A DNA stretch of 64,000 nt, taken from contig CAWFXQ010000013.1 of the NCBI GenBank assembly GCA_963819845.1, positions 248,001 through 312,000 of the forward strand. Direction: 5' to 3'. Made by a program: the position numbers and the translations under genes. This DNA is from DATAGF01 sp963819845. GTDB lineage: Bacteria > Actinomycetota > Thermoleophilia > Miltoncostaeales > Miltoncostaeaceae. The number at the start of each line of letters is the position of its first letter. Position 1 is the first letter of the stretch. The notes under the pieces are model-generated. The model was not told where the DNA came from. It worked only from the letters and a program-made list of their open reading frames with translations, and did not search any database. Of this stretch, positions 16,997 to 25,385 are shown in pieces.

Positions 16997-17338
16997 ATGG
17001 CCACCACGACCAGCCCTCCAAAGCCAGTGACTCAGGCACCCGAGCGCTCGCTCGATCAGCGTATGGAGGCCCTCCGCCGGGCGAACCAGATTCGTTCCCG
17101 CAGGGCCCAGCTCAAGAGAGACCTGAAGAGTGGGCGGACGTCCATTCAGGCAGTGATCGCCGAGCCCCCCGAGTTCGTCCAGACGGCCAAGGTGTTTGAC
17201 ATGCTGATGGCCGTCCCGAAGTACGGGAAGGTGAAGGCGACGCGATTCCTGAACACCTGCCGCATATCGCAGGGCAAGACGATCGGGGGCCTTTCCGATC
17301 GACAGCGCACCGAGCTGCTGGAGCTTCTGCACCGGTAG
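16997..17338 (+). CDS. mihF: Integration host factor, actinobacterial type (mIHF)
   Basis: 113 aa basic nucleoid protein. The actinobacterial mIHF signature occupies the C-terminal half: VPKYGKVKATRFLNTCRI followed by SQGKTIGGLSDRQRTELLE. It is a helical DNA-bending protein unrelated to the HU/IHF fold and essential in mycobacteria, supporting an actinobacterial origin. Its place before gmk and coaBC is the conserved order. The stop codon TAG overlaps a GTA that is the likely first codon of gmk. Confidence 0.93.
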   Translation: MATTTSPPKPVTQAPERSLDQRMEALRRANQIRSRRAQLKRDLKSGRTSIQAVIAEPPEFVQTAKVFDMLMAVPKYGKVKATRFLNTCRISQGKTIGGLSDRQRTELLELLHR

Positions 17339-17913
17339 CGGGGCGCACCCGCGTCATCATCGTCTCGGGACCCTCGGGCGCGGGGAAGGGGACGCTCATC
17401 GAGCGCATCCTTCCCCGCTTCCCGAACGTCGAGGTCGCGGTCTCGGCCACCACCCGCCGCCGCCGGCCGGGGGAGGTCGACGGGCGCGAGTACCACTTCC
17501 TGAGCGCCGCCGAGTTCGCGCGCCGGGTCGCCGCGGGGCAGTTCCTCGAGCACGTCGAGTACGCCGGCAACCGGTACGGGACCCTGCGGTCGGAGATCGA
17601 TCGGATCATGCGCGTGGGGCGCTCGCCCCTGGTGGAGATCGAGCTGGCCGGCGCCCGCGCCGTTCGGCGGGACGTGCCCGAGGCGGCGTCCGTGTTCATC
17701 GCGCCCCCGTCGCTCGCCGAGCTCGGCCGGCGGCTCGAGCGGCGGGCCACCGACACCGACGACGAGATCGCCGCCCGCCTCGCCACCAGCCGGGTGGAGC
17801 TCGAGGCGATGGGGGAGTTCGACCACGTGGTCGTCAACGACGACGTGGCCGCGGCCGCCGAGGAGCTGGCCGCGGCGATCGGGGCGGCCACGGGCGAGGC
17901 GCCCCGTGGCTGA
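17335..17913 (+). CDS. gmk: Guanylate kinase (non-canonical start)
   Basis: 192 aa if read from GTA 17335. The P-loop VIIVSGPSGAGKGTLIERIL lies at the N-terminus. VSATTRRRRPGEVDGREYHF (GMP-binding region) and EYAGNRYGTLRSEI follow, and the length is normal. Between the in-frame stop at 17197 and the P-loop there is no ATG, GTG or TTG; the first canonical start (17608) would delete half the enzyme. GTA at 17335 overlaps the mihF stop as GTAG and gives AGRTRVIIVSGPSG, a sensible N-terminus. Either GTA is used by coupled reinitiation or a base is wrong. It overlaps coaBC by 8 nt. Confidence 0.88.
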   Translation, partial: VAGRTRVIIVSGPSGAGKGTLIERILPRFPNVEVAVSATTRRRRPGEVDGREYHFLSAAEFARRVAAGQFLEHVEYAGNRYGTLRSEIDRIMRVGRSPLVEIELAGARAVRRDVPEAASVFIAPPSLAELGRRLERRATDTDDEIAARLATSRVELEAMGEFDHVVVNDDVAAAAEELAAAIGAATGEAPRG

Positions 17914-19099
17914 GGTCCTGCTCGGCGTCTCCGGCGGCATCGCCGCCTACAAGGCGATCGACGTCATGCGCATCCTCCAGCGCTCCGGCCACGGGGTGAC
18001 CGTCGTCATGACGCGCGCCGCCCGCCGGTTCGTGGGCCCGGCGACGTTCGCCGCGCTGTCGGGCCGGCCGGTGGGGACCGACCTGTTCGGCGCCGAGGAC
18101 CGCCCGGGCTACGGGCACCTCGACCTGGCGCGGCGCGCCGACCTGCTGCTGGTCGCGCCGGCCTCGGCCAACACCCTCGCGAAGATGGCCGGGGGGCTCG
18201 GCGACGGGCTGCTCGGGTCGGCCTACCTCGCCTTCGACGGGCCGGTGGTCGTGGCCCCGGCGATGAACACCCGCATGTGGACCCACCCGGCCACGGCCGA
18301 CAACCTCGCCCGACTGGTGGCCCGCGGGGTCCAGGTGGTGGCGCCGGCCTCCGGGCTGCTGGCCGACGGTGAGGTGGGGGTGGGGCGGCTGGCCGAGCCG
18401 GCCGAGATCGCGGCGGCCGTCGAGGCCCGGCTGGCCGCCGCCGGCACGATGGCCGGCCGCCGTGTGCTGGTGAGCGCCGGGGGCACGCGCGAGCCCATCG
18501 ACCCGGTGCGCTACGTCGGCAACCGGTCGAGCGGGCGCATGGGGTGGGCCGTCGCCGAGGCGGCCCGCCGGCGCGGCGCCGGGGTGACCGTGCTCGCCTC
18601 CAACGTCGACCTGCCCCGGCACCCCGACGTCCGCTACGTCGATGCGCCGACGGCCGCCGACCTGCGCCGCGCCGCCCTCGACGCCTTCGGCTCGTGCGAC
18701 GTGCTGGTGATGGCGGCCGCCGTCGCCGACTTCGCCCCCGCCGCCACCCGGGAGGGCAAGATCGACAAGGGCGCCGAGGGGCGGCTCGCCCTCGAGCTCG
18801 AGCCCACGGCCGACATCCTCTCCGAGCTCGCCGCGCGCCGCGACGGCCAGGTGGTGGTGGGCTTCGCCGCGGAGCACGGCCCCGAGGGCCTCGCCCGGGC
18901 GCGCGCAAAGCGCGAGCGCAAGACCCTCGACCTGATCGTCCACAACGACGTCTCGGTCGACGGCGTCGGCTTCGGCAGCCCCGAGAACGAGATCACCATC
19001 ATCGGCGCCGGCGGCGAGGAGGCGTTCCCCCGCATGAGCAAGGAGGCCTGCGCCGAGCGGATCCTCGACGCCGTGCTCCCGCTGCTCCCCGCCGCCTAG
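17906..19099 (+). CDS. coaBC: Bifunctional phosphopantothenoylcysteine decarboxylase/synthetase
   Basis: 397 aa. The CoaC half is a flavoprotein with GVSGGIAAYKAIDVMR, APASANTLAKMAGGLGDGLL and the PAMNTRMW clamp. The CoaB half has LVSAGGTREPIDPVRYVGNR, SSGRMGWAVAE and KIDKGAEGRLALELEPTADI. The pair converts phosphopantothenate and cysteine to phosphopantetheine in CoA synthesis. GTG 17906 is within the 3' end of gmk, the conserved neighbour; rpoZ, usually between them in actinobacteria, is absent here. It ends convergently with the stress-protein gene, the stops overlapping as CTAG. Confidence 0.95.
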   Translation: MAEVLLGVSGGIAAYKAIDVMRILQRSGHGVTVVMTRAARRFVGPATFAALSGRPVGTDLFGAEDRPGYGHLDLARRADLLLVAPASANTLAKMAGGLGDGLLGSAYLAFDGPVVVAPAMNTRMWTHPATADNLARLVARGVQVVAPASGLLADGEVGVGRLAEPAEIAAAVEARLAAAGTMAGRRVLVSAGGTREPIDPVRYVGNRSSGRMGWAVAEAARRRGAGVTVLASNVDLPRHPDVRYVDAPTAADLRRAALDAFGSCDVLVMAAAVADFAPAATREGKIDKGAEGRLALELEPTADILSELAARRDGQVVVGFAAEHGPEGLARARAKRERKTLDLIVHNDVSVDGVGFGSPENEITIIGAGGEEAFPRMSKEACAERILDAVLPLLPAA

Positions 19100-19527
19100 C
19101 CGCGCCGAGGCCGCACCAGCAGCACCGAGCAGGGGGCGTGGCGGGCGAGGTGGCCGGCGAAGCTCCCCAGCAGGATCCGCTCGCGCGTGCCGCGGTGCGA
19201 GGCGGCCACGATCAGGTCGGCGCGGGCGTCGGCGGCCCAGTCGCAGATCGCCGACGCCGCCGTCCCCAGGTTGACCAGCGCCACGGGGTGGCCGCCGGCC
19301 CCGGCCGCCGCCGCGGCCAGCCACGCGGGCGGCGGCACCGCGGCGTCGTGGGGCGGCCCGACGGCGACGTGGACGACGCTCAGGCGCCCGCCGCCGAGCT
19401 CCCGCAGCCGGACGGCCTCCGCCAGCGCGGCCGCCGACGCCTCGGACTCGTCGATCGCGCAGGCGATGTGACCCCAGGCCCCGGCGTCGCCCCGCCCGGG
19501 CGCGTCCTGTGAGCGCTTCAGCGTCAT
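19096..19527 (-). CDS. Universal stress protein family
   Basis: 143 aa from ATG 19527. The UspA fold is indicated by HIACAIDESEASAAALAEAV at the N-terminus, ADLIVAASHRGTRERILLGS (ATP-binding G-x2-G-x9-G-type loop) and the C-terminal LARHAPCSVLLVRP. These proteins bind nucleotides and modulate stress survival; the target is unknown. TACCCT (19540-19535) lies 7 nt before the ATG with no Shine-Dalgarno, so it appears leaderless. It is divergent from the moxR operon. Confidence 0.85.
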   Translation of the reverse strand: MTLKRSQDAPGRGDAGAWGHIACAIDESEASAAALAEAVRLRELGGGRLSVVHVAVGPPHDAAVPPPAWLAAAAAGAGGHPVALVNLGTAASAICDWAADARADLIVAASHRGTRERILLGSFAGHLARHAPCSVLLVRPRRG

Positions 19528-19534
19528 GGCGGGC

Positions 19535-19589
19535 AGGGTACGCAACCGCACCGATGCCGCGGCTCCACGCGGCATCTTTGTATTACCCT
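19535..19589. promoter_or_regulatory. Divergent leaderless promoters, usp / moxR
   Basis: Minus strand: TACCCT at 19540-19535, 7 nt before ATG 19527. Plus strand: TACCCT at 19584-19589, 6 nt before an in-frame ATC at 19596. The two identical -10 hexamers point away from each other. Confidence 0.6.
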
Positions 19590-19595
19590 CGGACG

Positions 19596-20576
19596 ATCGC
19601 GACCTCGCCCCTCGCCACCCCGCCGCTCCGGGACGACGAGCTGGCACAGGCCTCCGCGCTGGCCGGTGCGCTCGTGGACGCCTGCGCGCGCGCCGTGCGC
19701 GCCCCGCGGACGAGCCTTCAGGCCTGCGTCATCGCCCTCCTGTCGGGCGGGCACGTGATGATCGAGGACGTCCCCGGCGTGGGGAAGACGGTCCTCGCCA
19801 AGAGCCTGGCCCGCGCCGCCGGGTGCGACTACTCGCGGGTGCAGTGCACGGCCGACCTCCTGCCCGCCGACGTCACCGGGGTCACGGTCTGGGACCAGAA
19901 CGCCGCCACCTTCCTCTTCCGGGCCGGGCCGGTGTTCGCGAACCTGGTCCTGGTCGACGAGATCAACCGCGCGTCGCCCAAGACCCAGTCGGCGCTCCTC
20001 GAGTGCATGGAGGAGGGCCAGGTGACCGTGGACGGGCAGACCCGGGCGCTCCCGCGGCCGTTCATGATCATCGCCACCCAGAACCCGGTGGAGTACGAGG
20101 GCACCTTCCCGCTGCCCGAGGCCCAGCTCGACCGGTTCGCCGTGCGCGTGCGCATCGGCTACCCGCCGCCGCGCGAGGAGGCCGCGATGATCCTCGACCT
20201 GGCCGCGCAGGACCCGGTGGAGCTCGTCACCCCGGTCGCCAGCGAGGAGGAGATCCTCGTCGCGCGGGCGGCGGCCGAGCGCGTGCACGCCGACCCCGCC
20301 CTGGCCGACTACGTCGTGGCGCTGTCAACGGCCACCCGCGCCGACCCGCGGTTGCAGCTGGGGGCGAGCCCGCGCGCCGGCCTCGCGCTGCTGAGGGCGG
20401 CCAAGGCCCTGGCGCTCCTCGAGGGCCGCGGCTTCGTGCTGCCGGACGACGTGAAGTCCCTGGCGTCCGCCGTCCTCGGGCACCGGCTCATCCTCACCCC
20501 CGACGCGCGGGCCCGCGGCGGCGGCCCCGAGGAGGTCGTCGCCTCGGCGCTCGACGCCGTGCCCGTCCCGCTGTGA
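19596..20576 (+). CDS. MoxR-type AAA+ ATPase
   Basis: About 326 aa. Walker A is EDVPGVGKTVLAKSLARA, Walker B is LVLVDEINRASPKTQSALLE and sensor 1 lies in PFMIIATQNPVEYEGTFPLP. DQNAATFLFRAGPVF and LPEAQLDRFAVRVRIGYPPP are MoxR features. MoxR ATPases act as chaperones for a co-encoded partner, here the DUF58 protein. Start: ATC 19596 lies 6 nt after a TACCCT -10, as in the leaderless genes of this window. The canonical alternatives TTG 19578 and ATG 19554 lie upstream of that -10 and have no Shine-Dalgarno. It overlaps the DUF58 start by 4 nt (GTGA). Confidence 0.9.
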   Translation: MATSPLATPPLRDDELAQASALAGALVDACARAVRAPRTSLQACVIALLSGGHVMIEDVPGVGKTVLAKSLARAAGCDYSRVQCTADLLPADVTGVTVWDQNAATFLFRAGPVFANLVLVDEINRASPKTQSALLECMEEGQVTVDGQTRALPRPFMIIATQNPVEYEGTFPLPEAQLDRFAVRVRIGYPPPREEAAMILDLAAQDPVELVTPVASEEEILVARAAAERVHADPALADYVVALSTATRADPRLQLGASPRAGLALLRAAKALALLEGRGFVLPDDVKSLASAVLGHRLILTPDARARGGGPEEVVASALDAVPVPL

Positions 20577-21769
20577 CGTCCCCGGACGGCCCGCGCCGGC
20601 CGGAGCGCCCGCCCGCGCGCGCGCTGGGGCTCGCCGGCGTCGGCGCCGTGGCGCTGATCGCCAGCCAGGGGTTCGGGACGGCCGCGCTGGCCACGCTCGG
20701 GGCCGGCCTGATCGCCCTGCCCGTGCTCGTGACGGCGCTCGTGTGGGCGGCCGCCTCGGGCCTCGACCTGCGGCGGCGCCTCGAGCCGGCCCGCCTCGTC
20801 GCGGGCGAGCCGCTGGCCGTGAGCCTCGAGGTGAGCGGCTGGCCGGCCCGCATCGGTCTCGACCGGCTGCTCGACCTCTCGCTCGACCCGGGGCTCGGGA
20901 CGGCCCGCGGCGCCGGGGCGCCCGCGCGGCGGGGCAGCCGGACCTGGGTGATCCGGTCGGCCCCCCGCGGAGACCACCGCCTGCCGCCGCCCCGCCTTCG
21001 GGTGGCCGACCCGTTCGGGCTGGCGCGGCGAACGCGCCAGGGCGGCGGCGACGACGCCGTGATCGTCACGCCCTGGGCGCCGGTGATCGAGCGGCTGGCG
21101 CTGGGGTCCCGCCGCGACGGCCGCGGCGCGCGCCGCCGGCTGCCGCTGGCCGGCTTCGGCGAGCTCGACCGGGTGCGCGATTACCAGCCCGGCGACCCGC
21201 TGTCGCGGGTCCACTGGGCCCAGACGGCCAAGCGGGGCCGCCTGCAGACCAAGGTTCTGAGGGCGGCCGAGGGGTCCGGCCGCACCACGATGGTGCTGGT
21301 TAACGGCAGCCCCCCGGCCGGCGACGCGTTCGAGCTGGCGGTGAGCGCGGGCGGCGCCGCCGCCCGCTACGCCGGCGGCCGCGGGGAGCCGTTCGGCGTG
21401 GCGCACACCGGCCGCCGCCCGGCGCGCATCCCGGTGGGACGGGCATCGTGGCCGGCCGCCGAGATGGCCCTCACGCAGCTCGAGCCCGGGGGCGAGCGCT
21501 CGCTCTCGCTGGCCCTGCGGGCGGAGATCACGGCGCCCGACCCGCCCGAGCTGGTCCTCGTGACCACCTCGGCGGCCGACCCCGCGCTCGCCGCGGCCGT
21601 CGCGCAGGCGATCGGCGTGGGCGTGCGGGTGGCCGTCGTCCTGGCCGGGCCGGCCGCCGCCGCGGCCGCGGACCTCCTCAACGCCGGCGCCGACGTCGCG
21701 ATCGCCGGCGGACCCGACGACCTGGTCGCCGCGCTCAGCGCGACCGACGCCCGTGCGCGCGTCTCCTAG
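20573..21769 (+). CDS. DUF58 domain protein (MoxR partner)
   Basis: 398 aa. Two hydrophobic helices lie at about residues 18-60 (LGLAGVGAVALIASQGFG and LATLGAGLIALPVLVTALVW). The DUF58 core follows with FGELDRVRDYQPGDPLSRVH and WAQTAKRGRLQTKVLRAAEG. The rest resembles a von Willebrand-like domain without a clear MIDAS. Known families: MoxR plus DUF58 plus a transglutaminase protein form a conserved membrane-associated cluster, likely for assembly or maturation at the cell surface. GTG 20573 overlaps the moxR stop. Confidence 0.87.
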   Translation: MTSPDGPRRPERPPARALGLAGVGAVALIASQGFGTAALATLGAGLIALPVLVTALVWAAASGLDLRRRLEPARLVAGEPLAVSLEVSGWPARIGLDRLLDLSLDPGLGTARGAGAPARRGSRTWVIRSAPRGDHRLPPPRLRVADPFGLARRTRQGGGDDAVIVTPWAPVIERLALGSRRDGRGARRRLPLAGFGELDRVRDYQPGDPLSRVHWAQTAKRGRLQTKVLRAAEGSGRTTMVLVNGSPPAGDAFELAVSAGGAAARYAGGRGEPFGVAHTGRRPARIPVGRASWPAAEMALTQLEPGGERSLSLALRAEITAPDPPELVLVTTSAADPALAAAVAQAIGVGVRVAVVLAGPAAAAAADLLNAGADVAIAGGPDDLVAALSATDARARVS

Positions 21770-24053
21770 GGCCGGCCCCGCAGCCGCGACGGCGCTGGCG
21801 CTGACGGTCCTCGCCGTCGCGTGGGCCGGCCTGTACGAGGGCGTCGGCTGGCCGCGGATCGTCGCGCTCTGCGCCGCAGCGGCCCTCCCGGCGATCGCGG
21901 CGACGTCGCGGCGGGCCCGGAGCGCGCTGGTGGCCGCCGCCTTCGCGATCGCCGTGCTGGCCGTGCTGGCGTTGGCCCTGCGGCACTCGGTGTGGGACTA
22001 CGCCACCCTCGACGGGGCGGCCTGGCGCGACGCGCGCGCGGTCATCCCCGACGGCCTGCGCACGGCGTCCGACACCGGCCTGCCGGTCTCGGTCGCGGAG
22101 CACCCGGAGCTGGCCGCGCTGCTCGACCTGGTGCTGGCGGCCCTCGCGGCGACGATCGCCTGGCAGATCCTCGCCCGCCGCCGGCCGGTCGCCGGGCTGG
22201 TCGCGCTGGGGGTGGGCCTCGCGTACCGCTGGACGGTGGAGCCGCCAGACGACGGGGTGGCCATGGGCGCGCTGGCGCTCGCGGCCGTCGCCGCGATCCT
22301 GGCGCTGGCCTCCTGGGAGGGCGGCGGCGGCGAGCGGGCCGCGCGGCGGGCCGCCGGCGCCCTCGTCCTCGGGGGCGTCGCCGTGATCATCGGCGCCGGC
22401 CTCGGCGCCGGTCCGGTGCAGGCCGGCGAGCCGTGGTGGGGGTGGAAGGACTGGGAGGTCGGCGGCGGGCAGCCGGCGGCGGCGTCGGCGCTCGACCTGC
22501 GCCAGCGCTACGGCGCGCTCGACTGGCCCGCGACCCCGCGGGTGGCGCTGACCGTCGAGTCCGAGTCCAACCTGCCGCTGCGGGCGGTGGTCCTCGAGGA
22601 CTTCGACGGCGTCGCCTTCCAGCTCGCCGACCCGCTGGCCGGCTCGACCGGGGAACGGCTGGTGCCGGTGGTCGGCAACGCGATCACCGTCGAGGAGCCC
22701 GACGGGATCGGACCCTCGATCACCCAGCGGGTCTCGCTCGTCGGGGCCAGCTCCCAGGTGCTGCTCTTCTCCGGGCGCCCGCGGCGGGTCGAGGGCCCGT
22801 TCGCCGGGACCGCGCGCATCGCCGCCGGCGCCGTGCAGCTGCAGCGGCCGCTCGAGCCCGGAGACGACTACACGGTGCGGACCGTCGTCCCCAAGCCGCG
22901 GCCGGCCGATCTCGTGGGCGCCGAGCCCTACGACCCGGCCGCGATCCCCGCCGCCTCGACCCGCCTGCGCGGGGGCTACGGGACCGACCCCGTGGACGTC
23001 CCGGCGTGGGGCAGCGGCGAGCCCGCACCAGCCGACGATGCCCTCGGGCCGTACGCGGCCGTGCGGGACCTGGCGCGGGAGGTGGCCGGCGACGCGGAGA
23101 CGCCCTACGCCGCGGTCAACCGCATCGAGTCGCACCTGCGGCGGCGGTACGTCTACGACGAGCAGCCCCCCTACCCCACGAGCATCCCCGACGGCGCGGG
23201 CAGCCCGGCCGACAACCCGCCCCTGGCCGACTTCCTGCTGTCGAGCAGCCGCGGCTTCTGCCAGCACTTCGCGGGGGGGATGGCCGTGATGCTGCGCACG
23301 CTCGGCATCCCGTCGCGGATCGCGGTCGGCTACGGCACCGGGCGCTTCGACGCGGAGCGCGAGGCGTGGGTGGTGCTCGACCGCGACGCCCACTCGTGGG
23401 TGGAGGTGTGGTTCCCCGGACGCGGGTGGCTGCCGTTCGACCCCACCCCCGGCCGGTCGGCGCCGAACCCCGCCTCGGTGTCGTCGCCCGAGTACGCCCC
23501 CAGCCGGTTCGAGATCGACCTCGGCGGCATCGAGGACGCCGCCGTGGAGCCGCCCGCCGCCGACCCGACGGGCCCCGAGGAGCCGGAGGAGGAGGAGCCC
23601 GCCCCCGCGGCGTCCTCGGGGGGCGGGGGCGGCGGCCCGCCGTGGGAGTGGGCCCTGCTCGCCCTCGCGCTGCCGCTGGTCGCCGTCCCGGCCGCGCGGG
23701 CGGGCCGGCGCGTGCGGGCCCGCCGCCGCGGCGACGAGCGGGCGCGCGTGATCTCCGCGGCGCGCGACCTGGAGACGTCGCTGGACGCGCTCGGCTGGGC
23801 GCCGCCGCGAGCCGGCTCGCCCAGCGAGCGCGCCGCGGACCTGCGCGAGCGCACCGGCGTCAACGCGTCGGCGCTGTACCGGCGGGCCGCCCTGGCGCGT
23901 TATGCCGCCGCCCCGCCGCCCGCGGGCGCCGGGTCCGCGGCGTGGCGCGAGGCGGGCCGGCTGCGCCGCGCGGTGCGGCGCCGGGCCTCCCTGGGGCGCC
24001 GCCTGCGCGCGGCGTTCGCCATCCGTCCGCGGCGCGGTACCGTAGCCGCATGA
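21753..24053 (+). CDS. Membrane-anchored transglutaminase-like protein
   Basis: 766 aa. The N-terminal 200 residues contain six or so membrane helices. A large extracytoplasmic section follows, then a transglutaminase core with Cys in SSRGFCQHFAGGMAVMLRTL (about residue 502), His in RDAHSWVEVWFPGRGW and Asp in LPFDPTPGRS: the full Cys-His-Asp triad. After an acidic/proline linker (GPEEPEEEEPAPAA) and a glycine run comes a further helix (WALLALALPLVAVPAARA) and a basic cytoplasmic tail. Third member of the MoxR/DUF58 cluster. GTG 21753 overlaps DUF58 by 17 nt. Confidence 0.9.
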   Translation: MRASPRAGPAAATALALTVLAVAWAGLYEGVGWPRIVALCAAAALPAIAATSRRARSALVAAAFAIAVLAVLALALRHSVWDYATLDGAAWRDARAVIPDGLRTASDTGLPVSVAEHPELAALLDLVLAALAATIAWQILARRRPVAGLVALGVGLAYRWTVEPPDDGVAMGALALAAVAAILALASWEGGGGERAARRAAGALVLGGVAVIIGAGLGAGPVQAGEPWWGWKDWEVGGGQPAAASALDLRQRYGALDWPATPRVALTVESESNLPLRAVVLEDFDGVAFQLADPLAGSTGERLVPVVGNAITVEEPDGIGPSITQRVSLVGASSQVLLFSGRPRRVEGPFAGTARIAAGAVQLQRPLEPGDDYTVRTVVPKPRPADLVGAEPYDPAAIPAASTRLRGGYGTDPVDVPAWGSGEPAPADDALGPYAAVRDLAREVAGDAETPYAAVNRIESHLRRRYVYDEQPPYPTSIPDGAGSPADNPPLADFLLSSSRGFCQHFAGGMAVMLRTLGIPSRIAVGYGTGRFDAEREAWVVLDRDAHSWVEVWFPGRGWLPFDPTPGRSAPNPASVSSPEYAPSRFEIDLGGIEDAAVEPPAADPTGPEEPEEEEPAPAASSGGGGGGPPWEWALLALALPLVAVPAARAGRRVRARRRGDERARVISAARDLETSLDALGWAPPRAGSPSERAADLRERTGVNASALYRRAALARYAAAPPPAGAGSAAWREAGRLRRAVRRRASLGRRLRAAFAIRPRRGTVAA

Positions 24054-24373
24054 GCCCCGACGCCGCCTACGACGCCTTCCGCCACGGCACCTGGCTGCTG
24101 GAGGCGCGCGAGTACCGCCAGGCTGCCGTCGCCCTCGAGCGGGCGAAGGCCCTCGAGCCGGACAAGGCCTCCATCCGCGAGGCCCTCGGGCGGGCGTACC
24201 TGTCGTCGCGCGCCTACGGCCGGGCCGCCGAGGAGTTCGCCGCGGCCGTCGAGCTGTCGCCCACCGACGGCTACGCCCATTACGGCCTCGCCCGCTCGCT
24301 CGACCGGCTGGGCGACCCGCTCGCGGCGCGCCACTACCGGCTGGCCGAGTGCTTCGGCACCGGCATCGAGTAG
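24050..24373 (+). CDS. Small TPR protein
   Basis: 107 aa with about three tetratricopeptide repeats (AYDAFRHGTWLLEAREYRQA, then EALGRAYLSSRAYGRAAEEF, then AHYGLARSLDRLGDPLAARH). TPRs mediate protein-protein contacts. ATG 24050 overlaps the transglutaminase stop (ATGA), so it is likely the last gene of the moxR operon. TACCGT 6 nt before the ATG could also give it its own leaderless transcript. Convergent with the acetyltransferase remnant. Confidence 0.8.
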   Translation: MSPDAAYDAFRHGTWLLEAREYRQAAVALERAKALEPDKASIREALGRAYLSSRAYGRAAEEFAAAVELSPTDGYAHYGLARSLDRLGDPLAARHYRLAECFGTGIE

Positions 24374-24383
24374 CCCGAGGCGG

Positions 24384-24903
24384 TCACTCGCCCGGCAGGA
24401 GCGACCAGAGCGTCTTGTCGACGCGGGTCCCGTCGGGCCTTGGCAGGGAGCGGACCACCCCCTCGCGGGTGAAGCCGGCGCGCTGCAGCACCCGGTCGGA
24501 CGCGTCGTTGCCGACGTTGACGTAAGCCTCCACGCGCAGCACGCCGAGGGCGAAGGCGTGCTCGGCGAGAAGGCGCGCGCTGGGGGTGGCCACCCCGCGG
24601 CCACGGGCCGCGGGGAAGAGCCAGTAGCCGATCTCGACGATGGCCCGCTCGGCGTCGAGGTGGTGGAAGACGGCCCCGCCTCGGGCCACGGGAGATGCGG
24701 CCCCTCGCGGCCGCAGGCGCACTCCGCACCCGGCTCGCCTTCGGCAGGTTGCCGGCCTCGAGGAGCTCGGGGTCGTCGAAGGCCGGCAGGAGCTCGTCGA
24801 TGTCCGCCTCCCGCGGCGGCCGCACCACGAGGTCGCCGTCCCGCAGCCCCCGCTCGGGGAACGCGAGCCGGATGGCCGGGCCCGGCGCGCCGAGGAGCGC
24901 CAC
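24384..24903 (-). pseudogene. GNAT acetyltransferase, disrupted (RimJ/RimL type)
   Basis: The N-terminus reads LRDGDLVVRPPREADIDELL and FDDPELLEAGNLPKASR in one frame. The C-terminal part (HHLDAERAIVEIGYWLFPAA, RGRGVATPSARLLAEHAFAL, EAYVNVGNDASDRVLQRAGF) is in another. The acetyl-CoA loop RGRGVA is intact. Between the halves (about 24690-24735) roughly 25-30 expected residues of the central strands are missing as well as the frame change. So this looks like real decay by deletion, not a single sequencing slip. GTG 24903 lies 4 nt after the upstream gene's stop. Confidence 0.72.
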
Positions 24904-24907
24904 CGCG

Positions 24908-25342
24908 TCAGCTCCCGGGCGGCGGGCGGAACTCCGTGCCCGCGGGCACGTCGAAGCCAGCCCTGACGACGCTCTCGTAGGTCTCGTCCACCACTGAGCA
25001 GAGCGTCCCCAGCAGGCCGTCGAGTGCGTCGGCGTCGAGGCCCGACAGCGACGCGTCGCAGACGAGGAAGACGTCGCCGTGGTCGTCGATGGCGAAGCGC
25101 CAGTGGGGCGTCAACAGGTTCTTCCGCAGCAGGCGGCGGTAGACCTCCTCGTGGGCGCGGTCGGGCCCTCGCAGCACGAACGCGCGGATCGTGAGGGTGC
25201 GCTCGCGGACGCTCAGGGCCGCCCCGATGGCGCCGCGCTTGGAGGACGGCAGCCGCACGCCCCATTCGCGCTCCCCGCGGCGCTCCGCCTCCGCTCCGAT
25301 CTGGTCGAGGTAGAGCGCGATGCGCGCGGGGGCGGCGTCCAT
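24908..25342 (-). CDS. YbjN / type III secretion chaperone-like protein
   Basis: 144 aa. The pattern RERTLTIRAFVLRGPDRAHE, VYRRLLRKNLLTPHWRFAID and DGDVFLVCDASLSGLDADAL fits the YbjN fold (type III secretion chaperone-like alpha/beta proteins), used in actinobacteria by small cytosolic proteins of unknown role. TAGCAT at 25356-25351 lies 8 nt before ATG 25342 without a Shine-Dalgarno (leaderless). Divergent from dtd. Confidence 0.7.
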   Translation of the reverse strand: MDAAPARIALYLDQIGAEAERRGEREWGVRLPSSKRGAIGAALSVRERTLTIRAFVLRGPDRAHEEVYRRLLRKNLLTPHWRFAIDDHGDVFLVCDASLSGLDADALDGLLGTLCSVVDETYESVVRAGFDVPAGTEFRPPPGS

Positions 25343-25350
25343 GGGCCGCG

Positions 25351-25376
25351 ATGCTAGACGAGCGGCCCACTACGAT
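25351..25376. promoter_or_regulatory. Divergent leaderless promoters, YbjN gene / dtd
   Basis: TAGCAT on the minus strand (25356-25351) is 8 nt from ATG 25342. TACGAT on the plus strand (25371-25376) is 9 nt from GTG 25386. Neither gene has a Shine-Dalgarno. Confidence 0.55.
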
Positions 25377-25385
25377 CCCCGCCGC

